Assembly (NCBI RefSeq): GCF_000686845.1
Contig: NZ_JMLS01000022.1
Coordinates: 62,001-126,000, forward strand
Source of the DNA: Paenibacillus sp. UNC451MF
GTDB taxonomy: Bacteria > Bacillota > Bacilli > Paenibacillales > NBRC-103111
DNA: 64,000 nucleotides
Direction of reading: 5' to 3'
The notes under the pieces were generated by a model. The model ran no database searches. It was not told the origin of the DNA and saw only the letters and a list, made by a program, of their open reading frames with translations. Below, piece after piece: positions 17,276 through 25,531 of this stretch. A program made the translations under genes and the position numbers. Every line of letters begins with the position of its first letter. The stretch's first letter is position 1.

Positions 17276-19183
17276 GTGAAGGCAGTTCTATATGCGGTCA
17301 TTAGCAATCAAGGTGCTGTATGGTATGTGTCATTAGATATGCGTGTCGATTTGGCTGTGTGGTTCGGTCAGTATGGGGATTCGATAAGGATCCGTATGCT
17401 GGAGCCGGCCATTTCGTTTGGACAAGCTGTCGTGCTTAGAGACAGGATGAATGCAATAAAGTGGTTACACAAAGAGATCAATGTGCCTCATATATGGGTA
17501 AGCAAGGTTTCAGGCGAGGCTGCCGCTTCGGGCATATCGGTATTCGCGGCGGACAAGTCAAGCAGGTGGACGCTAATGGATTGCGACATAAAACAGTGGC
17601 GTGCATATCAGCAGGTTCCCGGCGGTTCGGTTACTATTCAAGGTCAGGAACTTAGTCGATTTATAGAATTGATGCAAGGACGCAGCTTATTATGGGATGA
17701 AGTGAAGCAATTATTAGAGCATTACGGATTCCAAGCCGCCTCAGCAGATCCATTGGCTTACGTCCAAGCGGCATATTTATACGGATACTTCCTATTGGAA
17801 CAAGGGATTAGAAAACAGGAAGGACGAAGCTGGCTTCGTTCAAAACAAAACTATCAATGTCACCGTTGTGGCGGTGAGATCCAGCAAATGATGATTACAG
17901 AATGTATGTTTTGCGGACAAGAGTGTCCTTACTGCGAACAATGTCTGACGATGGGGAGATCGCGGTTCTGCTCAGTTACAGTCCGGTCAGCCTTACCTGT
18001 AGCATCAAATACTGTGGAGAGACAAGTAAGGTGCCCTGATGAAGGGGATTCGCTAGAGAAGTACCTTTCACCCTGGGGGCTAAGTGAGATTCAAGCGGAA
18101 GCATCGGGACAAGCCTTGCTTTTTTTGAAAGGAAATGAATTGAAGAAATTAAACAAACCCCCAAATACTTCTTCAAAGTTTCTCATCTGGGCTGTGACTG
18201 GCGCAGGCAAGACGGAAATGATCTTTCCGATGATCCAATATACGGTTTCGAAGGGTGGCCGTGTAGTTGTAGCGACTCCTAGGAGGGATGTCGTATTGGA
18301 GCTGAAGCCCCGATTGGAAAAAGCGTTCGCTCCGACTCCTGTCGTGACATTATATGGTGGAAGTGAACAGCGATGGGACGTCGCCCCGATTATGATTGCT
18401 ACAACTCACCAACTGCTGCGCTTCGAGCGCGCGTTCGATCTGGTCATAATCGATGAACTGGATGCGTTTCCTTATCATAATAATCCCATGCTGCAGTATG
18501 CAGCAGAAAAAGTGTGCAAGACGGACGGAGCAACGATCCTACTATCTGCTACACCTCCGATACAACTTCAGAAGGCTGCTTCACGGCGACAACTACCTCA
18601 TGTAAAAGTAACTGCCCGCTATCATCGCCATCCGCTACCGGTACCCGCACTTATTGCTATGTCACCGTTACGTCAGCAAATTCAAAAAGCGACACTCTCC
18701 TCCAAAATTACACAGAAAATGACGGAATCTATACAAAGGGGAGCGCAGCTTTTCGTGTTTGTGCCCAAGATTTATATGGTAGAGCCCCTAACGGAGCTTC
18801 TTAGCAAAACGTTTCCACAGGTGGTTACTCAAGGTACATCTTCTAAGGATGAACATCGTGCGCAAAAAGTGATGGACTTCCGTGCTAAGCAAACCCGGAT
18901 TCTCGTTACGACAACGATTCTGGAACGCGGTGTGACGATTCCCAAATCGGATGTACTCATTCTGGATGCGGACGAGCCTATTTTTGATTCCGCTGCACTA
19001 GTCCAGATGGCAGGAAGGGCTGGACGATCCGCTGATGATCCCGCTGGTAGCGTTTATTTTGCAGCTAAGGAGAAAACGCGCGCTCAGGTAGAGGCTATTC
19101 GTCAAATTAAGAGTATGAATTCGATAGCAAGGAAAAAAGGATACCTGCGCGATAAGGGAGGACCTGCGAGTGAAGGCAAGTAA
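17276..19183 (+). CDS. comFA: Competence helicase ComFA
   Basis: 635 residues. It is a DEAD-box-like ATPase that helps pull single-stranded DNA through the membrane in natural transformation. A four-cysteine zinc site lies near residues 198-225 (CHRCGG and CMFCGQECPYCEQC). AVTGAGKTEM near 305 is Walker A, IIDELDAF near 390 is the DEAD-type box, LLSATPP is motif III, and QMAGRAGRSADDP near 580 is motif VI. The N-terminal 150 residues are poorly conserved. GTG 17276 is used because no better start is seen, but its ribosome site (GTGAGGATG) is far off, so the start is uncertain. comFC overlaps the end by 14 nt. No comFB lies between them. Confidence 0.93.
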   Translation: MKAVLYAVISNQGAVWYVSLDMRVDLAVWFGQYGDSIRIRMLEPAISFGQAVVLRDRMNAIKWLHKEINVPHIWVSKVSGEAAASGISVFAADKSSRWTLMDCDIKQWRAYQQVPGGSVTIQGQELSRFIELMQGRSLLWDEVKQLLEHYGFQAASADPLAYVQAAYLYGYFLLEQGIRKQEGRSWLRSKQNYQCHRCGGEIQQMMITECMFCGQECPYCEQCLTMGRSRFCSVTVRSALPVASNTVERQVRCPDEGDSLEKYLSPWGLSEIQAEASGQALLFLKGNELKKLNKPPNTSSKFLIWAVTGAGKTEMIFPMIQYTVSKGGRVVVATPRRDVVLELKPRLEKAFAPTPVVTLYGGSEQRWDVAPIMIATTHQLLRFERAFDLVIIDELDAFPYHNNPMLQYAAEKVCKTDGATILLSATPPIQLQKAASRRQLPHVKVTARYHRHPLPVPALIAMSPLRQQIQKATLSSKITQKMTESIQRGAQLFVFVPKIYMVEPLTELLSKTFPQVVTQGTSSKDEHRAQKVMDFRAKQTRILVTTTILERGVTIPKSDVLILDADEPIFDSAALVQMAGRAGRSADDPAGSVYFAAKEKTRAQVEAIRQIKSMNSIARKKGYLRDKGGPASEGK

Positions 19184-19955
19184 GGGAGCGGTGAACCGGA
19201 TAAATCAATGGTTTACGCAGCTGTTGAGTACAGCAGAGGGCTTGCTATCGCCTCAAACGTTAACTTGTACAGCCTGTAGTAATAAATACGGAACTCAGAG
19301 GGAGCTCCCGTTATGCGATGCTTGTTGGGCAGCAATTCCATGGATATTGCAGGTACATTGCCGTAGCTGTGGTCGACCGGAGGTCTGCACGGATTGCCAG
19401 CGGCGGCGTGAAACCTATTTTGTCCGAAACCGGAGTGCGGTCAGTTATAGCCCTTTAATGAAAGAATGGCTTGCTGTTTATAAGTATCGCGGGCATGAAA
19501 AGCTTCGGGAGCTTCTCGGTTCCATGCTGCTGCATGCCTACCATTTGCATCGCAAAAGTGAAGCGGAAGTAACAGTTTCGGGGTTCGAACTCATCACCTA
19601 TGTCCCTGTAAGCCATAAAAGGCAGATGGAGAGGGGCTTTAATCAGGCGCAACAGCTGGCGGATGAGCTAGGAAGAAAAACCGGTATCCCGGTCGTTCCG
19701 ATTTTGGAAAGGGTTCGGCATACGGACAAGCAAAGCTTTAAGACCCGAGGAGACCGACTGGAGGATTTGCAAGGTGTGTTTGCAATGCTGCCTGCGGCAA
19801 AACAAGCGCTGCCGGAACTTGTGTCTCAAAAAAACGTAAAATTATATATGGTCGATGATGTGTATACGACGGGAAGTACGCTCAATGAATGTGCCCGAGC
19901 GATTCAGGCTGAGCTGAAAGGTGTCGAAATATACGGATTAAGCTGGGCAAGATGA
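19170..19955 (+). CDS. comFC: Phosphoribosyltransferase-like competence protein ComFC
   Basis: 261 residues, GTG 19170 behind GGGAGGACC, overlapping comFA by 14 nt and so probably translationally coupled. An N-terminal zinc ribbon (CTACSNKYG, LCDACW, CRSCGR, CTDCQ) is followed by a PRTase fold: YKYRGHEKLRELLG, VPVSHKRQMERGFNQAQQLA and YMVDDVYTTGSTLNECA, the last being the PRPP loop. ComFC is needed for transformation together with ComFA. Confidence 0.95.
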   Translation: MKASKGAVNRINQWFTQLLSTAEGLLSPQTLTCTACSNKYGTQRELPLCDACWAAIPWILQVHCRSCGRPEVCTDCQRRRETYFVRNRSAVSYSPLMKEWLAVYKYRGHEKLRELLGSMLLHAYHLHRKSEAEVTVSGFELITYVPVSHKRQMERGFNQAQQLADELGRKTGIPVVPILERVRHTDKQSFKTRGDRLEDLQGVFAMLPAAKQALPELVSQKNVKLYMVDDVYTTGSTLNECARAIQAELKGVEIYGLSWAR

Positions 19956-20075
19956 CATATCGTGTCGGCTTTTGATAAAATTCAGTATACAACATCGCAC
20001 TACTTGAGATACACTATGACTAATCATCATACTCAGAGTCGATCGATCATGTCTAACAATGGGGGGAGCTCAGGA

Positions 20076-20501
20076 ATGAGTCTTAATGTCGATAACTGTG
20101 ATCGTTGCGGAAAAATCTATGTGAAAAACAATTACGGCCTGTGCGGGCAATGTCTCAAAGATATTGATCTGCAATACGAGAAGTGTTTGAAATATTTGCG
20201 TGAGCAGCGCTCTTGTTCCATACACGAATTAAGCGAGGCGACCGAAGTCTCGGTAAAGCAAATTACCAAGTTTATTCGCGAAGGGCGTATATCCATCAAG
20301 AACAACCCGAATATGTCCTACCACTGCGAGATCTGCAGCACCCCGATCCGCGAGCATACGATTTGTGAATCGTGCAGACAACGCCTAGCGAAGGATGCGA
20401 ACCATATGCATGAGGACGAGCAGAGGAAGCAAGCCTTGTTGGAAGAGGCTAACCGAATGTCGTTCAATATTAAAGACCGTTTGAAAGACCGCCATAGCTA
20501 A
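20076..20501 (+). CDS. yvyF: Flagellar operon protein YvyF (TIGR03826 type)
   Basis: 141 residues from ATG 20076, placed by GGGGGGAG 8 nt upstream. An N-terminal zinc ribbon (CDRCGKIYV and YGLCGQCL) is followed by an HTH-like segment (SIHELSEATEVSVKQITKFI) and a second ribbon (YHCEICSTPI and TICESCRQRL). This arrangement is the known YvyF family, found beside flgM in Bacilli. Its exact job is unclear. It is the first gene of the flagellar block. Confidence 0.88.
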   Translation: MSLNVDNCDRCGKIYVKNNYGLCGQCLKDIDLQYEKCLKYLREQRSCSIHELSEATEVSVKQITKFIREGRISIKNNPNMSYHCEICSTPIREHTICESCRQRLAKDANHMHEDEQRKQALLEEANRMSFNIKDRLKDRHS

Positions 20502-20520
20502 TGATATTATCAATTTAATA

Positions 20521-20548
20521 TAAACTTTCTTCCTAACTCCACCGATAA
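20521..20548 (+). promoter_or_regulatory. SigD-type promoter ahead of flgM
   Basis: TAAA at 20521-20524, a 16-nt spacer and ACCGATAA at 20541-20548 (6 of 8 to GCCGATAT). The -10 box lies inside the left arm of the hairpin at 20537-20573, so terminator and promoter overlap. Confidence 0.55.
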
Positions 20549-20577
20549 AAGTAATAACGCTTATTCGGTGGGGTTAT
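20537..20577 (+). terminator. Hairpin terminator between yvyF and flgM
   Basis: The left arm starting CTCCACCGA (20537-20545) pairs with TCGGTGGGG (20565-20573), extended inward by TAA/TTA, and is followed by TTATTTT. The T tract is interrupted, so termination may be partial. Confidence 0.65.
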
Positions 20578-20605
20578 TTTAATGAACAAAAAGAGGTGAT
20601 ATTTT

Positions 20606-20878
20606 ATGAAAATAAATGGTACAAATCGGGTCGGAGCAGTCAATCAATATATGAAATCCCAGGAGGCGTATGCAGCCTCGGAGAAAGCCAAGACCGGTAA
20701 AAAGAAAGATAAAGTAGAAATTTCCAGCGAGGCGAAGGAACTATTGGAGACGCAAAACCCAGCTGCAGCAGAGAAGGCCAGAGAGAAAGTCGAAGCTTTG
20801 AAATCATCGGTAGCTGCAGGCACATACAAGGTAGATGCCAGAACGTTGGCAGAGAAGCTTTTTCCTTTTATTAAATGA
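20606..20878 (+). CDS. flgM: Anti-sigma-D factor FlgM
   Basis: 90 residues with AGAGGTGAT upstream. MKINGTNRVGAVNQYMKSQE is the typical N-terminus, and DKVEISSEAKELL leads into the SigD-binding C-terminal helices (AREKVEALKSSVAAGTYKVD, then ARTLAEKLFPF). FlgM holds SigD inactive until the hook-basal body is finished and FlgM is exported. It is the normal length and sits in the expected yvyF-flgM-flgN-flgK order. Confidence 0.94.
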   Translation: MKINGTNRVGAVNQYMKSQEAYAASEKAKTGKKKDKVEISSEAKELLETQNPAAAEKAREKVEALKSSVAAGTYKVDARTLAEKLFPFIK

Positions 20879-20908
20879 TAGATATTCTGAATACACGGGT
20901 GGATGAGC

Positions 20909-21409
20909 ATGGCATTTGAAGCTTTGATACAAATTATGACGGCGCTGAACGACGTACACGAAAACTTACTTGAGCTGGCAGAACGGAAGAAGCAGGTACT
21001 CATCCAGAACGATGTAGAGCAGTTAATGCAGATCGTTTCTAAGGAAAATAAGCTTGTGAAACAGATTGGCGAATTGGATCAGCAGCGTGTAGAAGCTATC
21101 GGGCAATTCATGATCGAGAAGGGTTACAAACCGAATCCTAAGGTAACGGTAAGTGATTTGACGAAGATTATTTTCAATGTAGAGGATAAGAAAGCGCTTC
21201 TCGGGGTGCAGAAGCAGTTATTGAGTAGTATTCATAGACTTAAGGATTTGAATCAGTTGAATCAGCAGTTGATTATGCAGTCGTTGGCTTTCCTTGAGTA
21301 TTCTCTCGATCTAATTGCTGGCCCCCCAGAAGACGAATATACTTACAAGAATCCACAACTGAATTCCTATGGCGCAAAGAGAGCCGGTTTATTCGATTCG
21401 AAAGCATAG
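20909..21409 (+). CDS. flgN: Flagellar export chaperone FlgN
   Basis: 166 residues, mostly helical and charged, as in FlgN-family chaperones that deliver the hook-filament junction proteins FlgK and FlgL to the export gate. Helices near 5-75 and 95-140 carry many Gln and Leu residues (QLLSSIHRLKDLNQLNQQLI). ATG 20909 is preferred because GGGTGG lies 6 nt before it; ATG 20903 would abut the ribosome site. Its place between flgM and flgK matches B. subtilis yvyG. Confidence 0.88.
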   Translation: MAFEALIQIMTALNDVHENLLELAERKKQVLIQNDVEQLMQIVSKENKLVKQIGELDQQRVEAIGQFMIEKGYKPNPKVTVSDLTKIIFNVEDKKALLGVQKQLLSSIHRLKDLNQLNQQLIMQSLAFLEYSLDLIAGPPEDEYTYKNPQLNSYGAKRAGLFDSKA

Positions 21410-21439
21410 TCATACAAGCGGTATGGAGGGATAAGAAAG

Positions 21440-23017
21440 ATGCGATCTACTTTTGGTGGTATTGAGATATCTAAACGAGCTTTATTTACGCAACAGGCAG
21501 CTCTTTCTACAACTGGACATAACATTGCTAACGCAAATACGGCTGGATATTCACGTCAGGTCGTTAATATGGTAGCAGCTAAGCCGATCGAGGCTCCCGG
21601 ACTAATGAGGAGTAATGTGCCCGGACAAATGGGACAAGGCGTTGAATTTGATTCCGTGACAAGAATACGCGAGAAATTTCTAGATGATCAATTTCACAAT
21701 GAAAATAAAAGTCTGGGCAGTTGGACTGTACAGCAGGATACACTCGAGAAATTGGAAGCCATCATTAATGAACCTTCCGATTCTGGTTTGCGGTCTGTCG
21801 TAGATAAGTTCTGGGCATCCTGGTCTGATTTAAGTAAAGATCCGGAGAACATAACAGGCAGAAAAATAGTTAGGGAAAATGCGATGGCTATGGTGGATTC
21901 TTTGAACTTGACCAGCAGACAGCTATCGGATCTGAATAACGACTTAACTGAAAATATTTCCGTCAAAGTTACCCAAGTGAATTCAATTCTTTCAACGGTT
22001 TCTGATTTAAATGCTGAGATCAAAAGAATCGAGGGTATGGGCGATAGCGCCAACGACCTTAGAGATCAGCGGGATCTGTTGGTAGATGATCTGTCCAAGG
22101 TTATTAATATCAAAGTTCAAGAGACGGATACAGGCTATAATGTGACCATGGGGAACACGGTTCTGGTAGATGGAGATACCGCTAATCCTACCTCGGTAGC
22201 CCAAATCACGAGTGCGGTTGCATCAGGCGAGCTCAATAGCGGTGAAATACACGGGATGATTGTATCCAGAGACCGTTACGTTGCTGATTACCAGAAACAA
22301 TTGGATACATTGGCAAGCACGATCGCAAACGGAAAAATCACGGTAACTATTCCTAAGGGAGCTGTTCTCCCTGAAGGAACCATATTTAACGATACAGTTT
22401 ATCAAGGTTCTGTAGAGAATCGAACTCTCAAGGATGATCTTACCGTTACAGTGAACGGGCTGAACGGTCTTCACAAGCTGGGCTACCTTAACGATGATCC
22501 AACCAAAAAAGTAGGTGATTTCTTCACCTCCAAAGATAACGGAGCTATCACAGCATCGAATATTCAGCTTAATCCAACTATTGCGGCAGATCCGAGTAAC
22601 ATCGCCACATCCATGAGAACTGTTCTGAACACTAAAACAAATAAAGAAGAAGTCATAACGGGTAACAATACGTTGGCTATATTAGTTTCCCAACTTAAAG
22701 ATACGAAGTTTGATTTTAGTTCAACAGGTTCCGCGGGGTCTGTCCTGCAGTCAGGTACCATTAATGACTTTCTAAGAGCGACAGTGGGGCAGTTAGGGGT
22801 ACAGACAACTGAGGCTAAAAGACAGGTCGATAATTCCAAATCTATTGTCGATCAGGTAGATGAGCGTAGACAGTCTGTCAGCGGTGTTTCACTTGATGAA
22901 GAAATGGCTAATATGATCAAGTTTCAGCATGCTTATAACGCAGCTGCCAGATCGATGACAACCTTTGATGAAATGCTGGATAAAGTTATCAATGGTATGG
23001 GTGTAGTAGGAAGATAG
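21440..23017 (+). CDS. flgK: Flagellar hook-associated protein FlgK (HAP1)
   Basis: 525 residues, ATG after GGAGGGATAAG. The N-terminal rod signature LFTQQAALSTTGHNIANANT and the C-terminal helix QHAYNAAARSMTTFDEMLD are diagnostic. It forms the first junction ring between hook and filament and is exported by the flagellar type III apparatus. The central region (about 200-430) is the variable domain. It sits 23 nt ahead of flgL. Confidence 0.96.
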   Translation: MRSTFGGIEISKRALFTQQAALSTTGHNIANANTAGYSRQVVNMVAAKPIEAPGLMRSNVPGQMGQGVEFDSVTRIREKFLDDQFHNENKSLGSWTVQQDTLEKLEAIINEPSDSGLRSVVDKFWASWSDLSKDPENITGRKIVRENAMAMVDSLNLTSRQLSDLNNDLTENISVKVTQVNSILSTVSDLNAEIKRIEGMGDSANDLRDQRDLLVDDLSKVINIKVQETDTGYNVTMGNTVLVDGDTANPTSVAQITSAVASGELNSGEIHGMIVSRDRYVADYQKQLDTLASTIANGKITVTIPKGAVLPEGTIFNDTVYQGSVENRTLKDDLTVTVNGLNGLHKLGYLNDDPTKKVGDFFTSKDNGAITASNIQLNPTIAADPSNIATSMRTVLNTKTNKEEVITGNNTLAILVSQLKDTKFDFSSTGSAGSVLQSGTINDFLRATVGQLGVQTTEAKRQVDNSKSIVDQVDERRQSVSGVSLDEEMANMIKFQHAYNAAARSMTTFDEMLDKVINGMGVVGR

Positions 23018-23040
23018 TAGTCATATGAGGAGGGGTTATC

Positions 23041-23937
23041 GTGGCGCTTAGAGTTACCCAAAGCATGATGAGCATGCAGCTAATAAGAAATCTTAATACC
23101 AATACTATGCGTATGGATAGTATGCAAGAGCAAATGTCAACAGGACGCAGAATTAATAGACCTTCAGACGATCCGGTAGGCATAACGTATTCCTTGCGTT
23201 ATCGCAGTGAGCTGGATGCGAATGATCAATATATCAAAAACGTGGATACATCGAGCTCGTGGCTCGATTTTAACGACACGATGCTGGATCAAGTGGACCA
23301 AGTATTCTTAAGAGCTACGGATTTGGCGACACAAGGGGCAACTGGAACCAATTCACAAGCAGCTTTAAACAGTATCAAAAGCGAAGTGGATGAGTTGTAC
23401 AAACAATTGGTCACTATAGGAAACAGCAAGTTAAATGGTAAGTTCGTTTTTAACGGCCAAACCACAGACTGGGCGCCATATACAGAGAAAGACGCGGAAA
23501 AAGAATTAACCGATCCTTATGAGGTTGCGTTTGAGGTCGGAGCGGGCATTAAATTACCGGTTAATCTTACAGGCAATGAAATTTTTGGATCCCCTACTGA
23601 TCCTGACAATGCTTTTCTAATTTTAAAACAATTGAGCCAAGATCTGGAGCAAGGTAATACTACCGGTGTATCAGCTGCGCTCGATAAGATAAGTACAAGA
23701 ATGAACAGCATCGTTTCGACTCGCTCAGAGATAGGAGCTAGAGTTAATCGGTTAGAGCTTGTGGAAAACCGCTTAAAGGATATTGGCTTGAATATTGAAG
23801 GGCTTCAGTCCAAAGTAGAGGATGCAGACTATAGTAAGCTTATGGTAGACTCGAAGGTCAATGAAAATATTTATCAAGCTTCATTATCTGTAGGTGCCAA
23901 AATTATCTCCCCAACTTTAGTTGACTTCATACGCTAA
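23041..23937 (+). CDS. flgL: Flagellar hook-associated protein FlgL (HAP3)
   Basis: 298 residues, GTG 23041 behind GAGGAGGGG. The N-terminus RVTQSMMSMQLIRNLNTN and the motif INRPSDDPVG are typical of FlgL. The C-terminus keeps the flagellin-like amphipathic helix. It forms the second junction ring on which the filament grows. The protein is the normal length for the family and follows flgK directly. Confidence 0.95.
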   Translation: MALRVTQSMMSMQLIRNLNTNTMRMDSMQEQMSTGRRINRPSDDPVGITYSLRYRSELDANDQYIKNVDTSSSWLDFNDTMLDQVDQVFLRATDLATQGATGTNSQAALNSIKSEVDELYKQLVTIGNSKLNGKFVFNGQTTDWAPYTEKDAEKELTDPYEVAFEVGAGIKLPVNLTGNEIFGSPTDPDNAFLILKQLSQDLEQGNTTGVSAALDKISTRMNSIVSTRSEIGARVNRLELVENRLKDIGLNIEGLQSKVEDADYSKLMVDSKVNENIYQASLSVGAKIISPTLVDFIR

Positions 23938-23951
23938 AAGGAGGTAATGGT

Positions 23952-24524
23952 TTGATTCCATTCCCCCAGATCGACATACGTCAGCAGTTTGGCAGAATTG
24001 GTATCGATGCGGATTTAGGTCATTATGAAATTCATCAGCCTAAGGCAACTTTAGACATTCAGACGACTCCATCCAGATACGAAGTTAACTCGCCCCTAGG
24101 TGAGCTTAATGTTAATCAGGACAGGGCATGGAGCGCTCTAAATGGAGGAAAGCTGTCTGAGTTTACAAATCGGATTTACTCGCAAATGGAGGGTGTCCTT
24201 TTACAGGCGATAGCTAAGATCGTGCAGGATGGAAACCGTATGGCTGCACTTAACGTTCCCGGCAATCCATTAGCGGATATTGCTTATGAGAAGGCCTTCC
24301 AACCCCAGCCTTCTATTGAGTATATGGGGGAAGCCTCCTATGATAATGTAGATATAGAATACATACCTCATAAACCGGAAATTCAATTCATAGAAGGAAA
24401 GTTAAATATACAGAGTCAAGTGAATAAGCCAGATATCAATTATGTTCGAGGAAAGCTGAATATTTATATGGAGCAGAATCCTAAATTGGATATAACACCA
24501 CCCGTCATTGATATGAAGCTATAG
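23952..24524 (+). CDS. yviE: YviE-type flagellar operon protein (DUF6470-like)
   Basis: 190 residues, TTG 23952 behind AAAAGGAGG. It contains repeated beta-rich short motifs such as KPEIQFIEGKLNIQSQ and KPDINYVRGKLNIYMEQ near the C-terminus. The synteny flgL-yviE-fliW matches B. subtilis. No enzymatic motif is seen and function is unknown. A terminator hairpin follows within 10 nt. Confidence 0.85.
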   Translation: MIPFPQIDIRQQFGRIGIDADLGHYEIHQPKATLDIQTTPSRYEVNSPLGELNVNQDRAWSALNGGKLSEFTNRIYSQMEGVLLQAIAKIVQDGNRMAALNVPGNPLADIAYEKAFQPQPSIEYMGEASYDNVDIEYIPHKPEIQFIEGKLNIQSQVNKPDINYVRGKLNIYMEQNPKLDITPPVIDMKL

Positions 24525-24532
24525 ACTTTTTG

Positions 24533-24570
24533 AACTATGGATTGTTACAATCTGTAGTTTTTGTTTTTTT
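24533..24570 (+). terminator. Intrinsic terminator between yviE and fliW
   Basis: An 11-bp stem AACTATGGATT/AATCTGTAGTT (two wobble pairs), a GTTAC loop and a T-rich tail at 24560-24570. It would split flgKL-yviE from fliW-csrA, at least partly. Confidence 0.7.
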
Positions 24571-24626
24571 ATAAGAACAATGATAATTTATATAAGATAA
24601 GGCCAAAATGGAAAGGAATGTCCCTA

Positions 24627-25058
24627 ATGATACTTGACTCTTCAAGGCTTGGCAAAATTACGATTGATGATAAGGAAATCATTCATTTTCCGACAGGAAT
24701 CCCAGGATTTGAGGAACTGAAAAAGTATGTGATCATACGCCCAGATGCTGATTTGCCATTATCGTACTTACAGTCCGTAGAGAATCCGGAGCTTTCCTTT
24801 ATTGTAACAGATCCATTTGTATTTGAACCAAACTATGAGTTCGTTTTGCCCGAAACGGCAAAAGAAGAGTTAAAGGCAAGCTTAGAACAAGACATCGTAG
24901 TCTGGAGTATCGTTTCTGTACGGGATGATTTCAAAAACGCAACTCATAACTTATTGGCCCCATTGGTTATCAATATGAAAGAACGGTTGGGAAAACAAGT
25001 TATTCTACAAAATACTTCTTACAAAACCAGACATAGTTTATTTGCTACTAATGGATAA
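24627..25058 (+). CDS. fliW: Flagellar assembly factor FliW
   Basis: 143 residues from ATG 24627, 9 nt after AAAGGA; ATG 24618 abuts the ribosome site and is less likely. IHFPTGIPGFEELKKYVIIR and SLEQDIVVWSIVSVRDD are typical. FliW binds either flagellin or CsrA: when flagellin is exported, FliW blocks CsrA and so releases hag translation. csrA and hag follow in order, the full regulatory set. Confidence 0.95.
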   Translation: MILDSSRLGKITIDDKEIIHFPTGIPGFEELKKYVIIRPDADLPLSYLQSVENPELSFIVTDPFVFEPNYEFVLPETAKEELKASLEQDIVVWSIVSVRDDFKNATHNLLAPLVINMKERLGKQVILQNTSYKTRHSLFATNG

Positions 25059-25088
25059 GGAAGACAATGAATAGAGAGGTGATTATCT

Positions 25089-25322
25089 ATGCTGGTTTTA
25101 TCAAGAAAAAAAGGCGAGTCGTTGATGATAGGTGATCAAATAGAGATCGTAGTCCTGGCTGCCGAAGGGGATACGATTAAATTAGGAATCCAGGCACCCC
25201 GAAATATCGAGATTTTGCGGAAAGAAGTATATGAATTGATACAAAATTCGAATACCGAAGCTTCAGAACATAAATCGGATTTGGATGAGTTGAAGAAAAT
25301 GATCAAAAATCGGGGTAATTAA
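25089..25322 (+). CDS. csrA: Translational repressor CsrA
   Basis: 77 residues (B. subtilis 74). MLVLSRKKGESLMIGDQIEI is the conserved N-terminal beta strand that binds RNA, and IQAPRNIEILRKEVY carries the second RNA-contact strand with its Arg. It binds GGA motifs, here expected in the hag leader just downstream. ATG follows AGAGGTGAT. The C-terminal tail (50-77) is charged, as in Gram-positive CsrA that binds FliW. Confidence 0.96.
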   Translation: MLVLSRKKGESLMIGDQIEIVVLAAEGDTIKLGIQAPRNIEILRKEVYELIQNSNTEASEHKSDLDELKKMIKNRGN

Positions 25323-25409
25323 GAGAAAATAAGATGAAACATGAAGAATTATAGGGAATTACATCGGTTTTTGTTTGAAAATGATCCTAAATGAACGATT
25401 AAGAAACTG

Positions 25410-25435
25410 TAATTGATAATTAAATAAATCGATAT
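25410..25435 (+). promoter_or_regulatory. Candidate SigD promoter of hag
   Basis: ATCGATAT at 25428-25435 resembles the SigD -10 box, with TAAT at 25410-25413 as a possible -35 at 14 nt. An overlapping SigA-like pair (TTGATA at 25413, TATATA at 25435) also exists. Position relative to hag is right, but the match is weaker than for the other two SigD-like sites at 1600 and 30244. Confidence 0.4.
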
Positions 25436-25444
25436 ATATAGTAA

Positions 25445-25523
25445 GTGGTTCAGTAGGATCGGCCGAGCTCTGGACCACTAAATTATAAACTCGCAAGGAA
25501 GCGGGTTTTCACTTCAAGGAGGA
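25445..25523 (+). promoter_or_regulatory. hag leader with CsrA-type GGA sites
   Basis: GTGGTTCA (25445-25452) pairs with TGGACCAC (25471-25478), one wobble, leaving an 18-nt loop that holds AGGATC. Two further GGA sites follow: GCAAGGAAGC at 25494-25503 and the ribosome site AAGGAGGAAG at 25516-25525. A GGA in a hairpin loop plus a GGA at the ribosome site is the classic CsrA arrangement. Confidence 0.55.
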
Positions 25524-25531
25524 AGAAATCA

